NCBI RefSeq assembly: GCF_003992675.1
Contig: NZ_RZMZ01000004.1
Coordinates: 69,501 to 133,500 of the forward strand
Direction of reading: 5' to 3'
DNA: 64,000 nt
Source: Flagellimonas marinaquae
Lineage (GTDB): Bacteria; Bacteroidota; Bacteroidia; Flavobacteriales; Flavobacteriaceae
In this document: positions 62,799 through 64,000 of the stretch, piece by piece
Layout of the letters: every line of letters begins with the position of its first letter
Position numbering within the stretch: the stretch's first letter is position 1
Position numbers and translations under genes: made by a program
The notes under the pieces: generated by a model
Seen by the model: the letters and a program-made list of their open reading frames with translations, nothing else
Databases searched by the model: none
Told to the model about the DNA's origin: nothing

Positions 62799-64000
62799 AT
62801 GAATAGCTCTAATTCATTCAGTATCAGCTTTTGGCTAAAAAAAACGGCCAAAAAAAAAGATGGCCGGATTCCCATTTATGCCCGTATAAGATTTGAGGGC
62901 CGCTATTCCGACCTCAGTGTCCATAGATCAACTTTTGAAGAACGATGGTGTCCTATTTTGGGCAAAATCGATCATCGTGCCAATGAAGCGAACAGCATCA
63001 ACCGATATCTAGACGATGTTCACGCCAAACTCTTGGAGTGCCATCGGCAGTTAATAGGGGAGGGAGCGGTGATCAACGCAAAGATCATCAAATTGCGCTA
63101 CCTTGGAAAGGACAAGGTGGTCAGGACATTAAAGGATATCATCGAATTCCATCGCACCCATGAAATGCCAAAATTGGCAAAGGGCACGATCAAGAACTAC
63201 TCGGCCACGGAAACCTACCTAAAACGGTTCGTAAAGAAAAAGTTCAACTCACAGGACATAAGATTGTCCTTTATAGATTATGCCTTTTTGGTCGAATTCG
63301 AGAGCTTCCTTAGAAATTGCCCTCCGATCAATAAGGCCCAGCCATTGACCAATAATGGCATCATGAAGCACATGGAGCGGTTCAAGAAATTGGTGGGCAT
63401 AGCCTTCAAGTTCAGGTGCATCCCCCAAAACCCCTTCAACCAGTACAACATGAAGTTCGAGGATTACGACAGTGATTTTTTGGAAGAGGCCGAAATACAA
63501 CGCTTGATTTCCACTAAAATCAAGGATAGCGGCAAGGCCATTGTAAAGGATATATTTCTTTTTGCCTGTTATACAGGCCTAAGCTATATTGAGGTCAAGC
63601 TCTTAAAGAGAAGTGATATTGTAACAGGAATAGATGGAGAAGAGTGGATCAATGTCAAACGGAAAAAGACCAAGACACCTGTAAGGATTCCCCTGCTGTA
63701 TCATGCCAAGGCCATATTGGACAAGTATTCCGGTCATGCCAATGTCGATAATGACCATACGTTATTGCCTGTATATTCCAATCAAAAAGTAAACAAATAC
63801 CTAAAGGTGATTGCCACCAAGGCACAAATCGATAAGCACCTGACCTTTCATGTGGCCAGGCACACTTTTGCGACCACTATTACCCTAATGAACAATGTTC
63901 CCTTGGAAACGGTATCCAAGCTATTGGGGCACACCAAACTATCGACCACCCAAAAATATGCAAGGGTGGTGGAGAAAAAGATCAGCAAGGATATGGCCCA
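62799..64000 (+). CDS. Bacteroidota tyrosine recombinase (site-specific integrase), 3' end outside window
   Basis: About 400 residues are visible; the frame is open to the edge and the family is about 400-420 long, so it is almost complete. The N-terminal arm and SAM-like domain (about 1-225) lead into the catalytic domain. The C-terminal catalytic set is H351-V-A-R354, H378 and Y387 (LLGHTKLSTTQKYARV). At the first catalytic Arg position the sequence has S262 (YTGLSYIEV), as in IntDOT-type enzymes, where this Arg is also replaced. It starts at the ATG at 62799, after a terminator and a short tandem repeat. It probably carries out integration or excision of a mobile element extending rightward. 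Confidence 0.88.
   Translation, partial: MNSSNSFSISFWLKKTAKKKDGRIPIYARIRFEGRYSDLSVHRSTFEERWCPILGKIDHRANEANSINRYLDDVHAKLLECHRQLIGEGAVINAKIIKLRYLGKDKVVRTLKDIIEFHRTHEMPKLAKGTIKNYSATETYLKRFVKKKFNSQDIRLSFIDYAFLVEFESFLRNCPPINKAQPLTNNGIMKHMERFKKLVGIAFKFRCIPQNPFNQYNMKFEDYDSDFLEEAEIQRLISTKIKDSGKAIVKDIFLFACYTGLSYIEVKLLKRSDIVTGIDGEEWINVKRKKTKTPVRIPLLYHAKAILDKYSGHANVDNDHTLLPVYSNQKVNKYLKVIATKAQIDKHLTFHVARHTFATTITLMNNVPLETVSKLLGHTKLSTTQKYARVVEKKISKDMA

Noticed and set aside
1..64000. CRISPR arrays, rRNA operons, insertion sequences with transposase, and toxin-antitoxin pairs
   Set aside because: I searched by eye for regularly spaced repeats, rRNA cores and transposase motifs and saw none; the only mobility gene is the tyrosine recombinase at the right edge.

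Overview
The window looks like chromosome of a marine-type Flavobacteriaceae (Bacteroidota), possibly of the Muricauda/Flagellimonas kind. The evidence is seen in the sequence: several transcription units start after the Bacteroidota -7 element TAnnTTTG, some with a -33 TTG/TTTG; the protein families are typical of the phylum (DUF3822, GIN/DUF2807 and DUF4097-type adhesin-like proteins, a Bacteroidota tyrosine recombinase, RNA-binding S1 protein with six S1 domains); and base composition is around the low forties percent GC. The genus is a guess. Most of the window is ordinary housekeeping chromosome; the accessory parts are a low-GC gene near 6.4-7.4 kb, the ebo operon at 20.6-27.4 kb, and a recombinase at the right edge.

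Layout. 1-2895 (minus): ECF sigma factor, putative anti-sigma factor and two beta-solenoid, adhesin-like exported proteins, probably one operon. 3114-6312: lon and cmk. 6427-10629 (minus): a low-GC TlpA-like lipoprotein, a class C beta-lactamase-like serine hydrolase and an amidohydrolase, all predicted lipoproteins. 10831-13800: a thioesterase, a LysM protein and rpsA with its promoter and terminator. 13915-19920: pyrR-pyrB, a STAS-like protein, rnz, pdxH, sixA-like and ppk. 19930-20511: miaE, divergent from the next block.

20608-27358 is a tightly coupled seven-gene operon: eboA, eboB (TatD-like), eboC (UbiA prenyltransferase), eboD (sugar phosphate cyclase of the dehydroquinate synthase fold), eboE (TIM barrel), eboF (alkaline-phosphatase-fold) and a small TMEM220-like membrane protein. 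It encodes what looks like a pathway for a prenylated cyclitol-like metabolite whose product is not known. It is the most interesting system here.

27347-31703: dnaX, rnpB (RNase P RNA), rsmD, a DUF3822 protein and a membrane protein. 31811-36999: an SF1 helicase, DUF4126, then kdsB, a HAD phosphatase, a KdnB-like oxidase and an acyltransferase, which suggests lipopolysaccharide inner-core (Kdo / 8-amino-Kdo) metabolism. 37349-44432: M28 peptidase, a REP-like inverted repeat, yebC, phhB, an epimerase, gcvT and an Xaa-Pro aminopeptidase. 44429-49303: the thrABC operon, preceded by an unannotated 17-residue Thr/Ile-rich leader peptide that strongly suggests attenuation. 49357-58139: nnrD/E, a small unknown protein, clpC, gyrA and a TPR protein. 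58192-62288: an NlpC/P60 peptidase, a thiolase and a 7TM-HD phosphodiesterase. 62331-64000: a promoter, tRNA-Ser(GCU), tRNA-Pro(UGG), a terminator and a tyrosine recombinase cut by the window edge, which probably marks the end of an integrated element.

Several genes appear to start at TTG (ECF sigma, dnaX, DUF3822, the epimerase) and kdsB starts at GTG. The -7 elements often settle the start choice (miaE, gcvT, rpsA).
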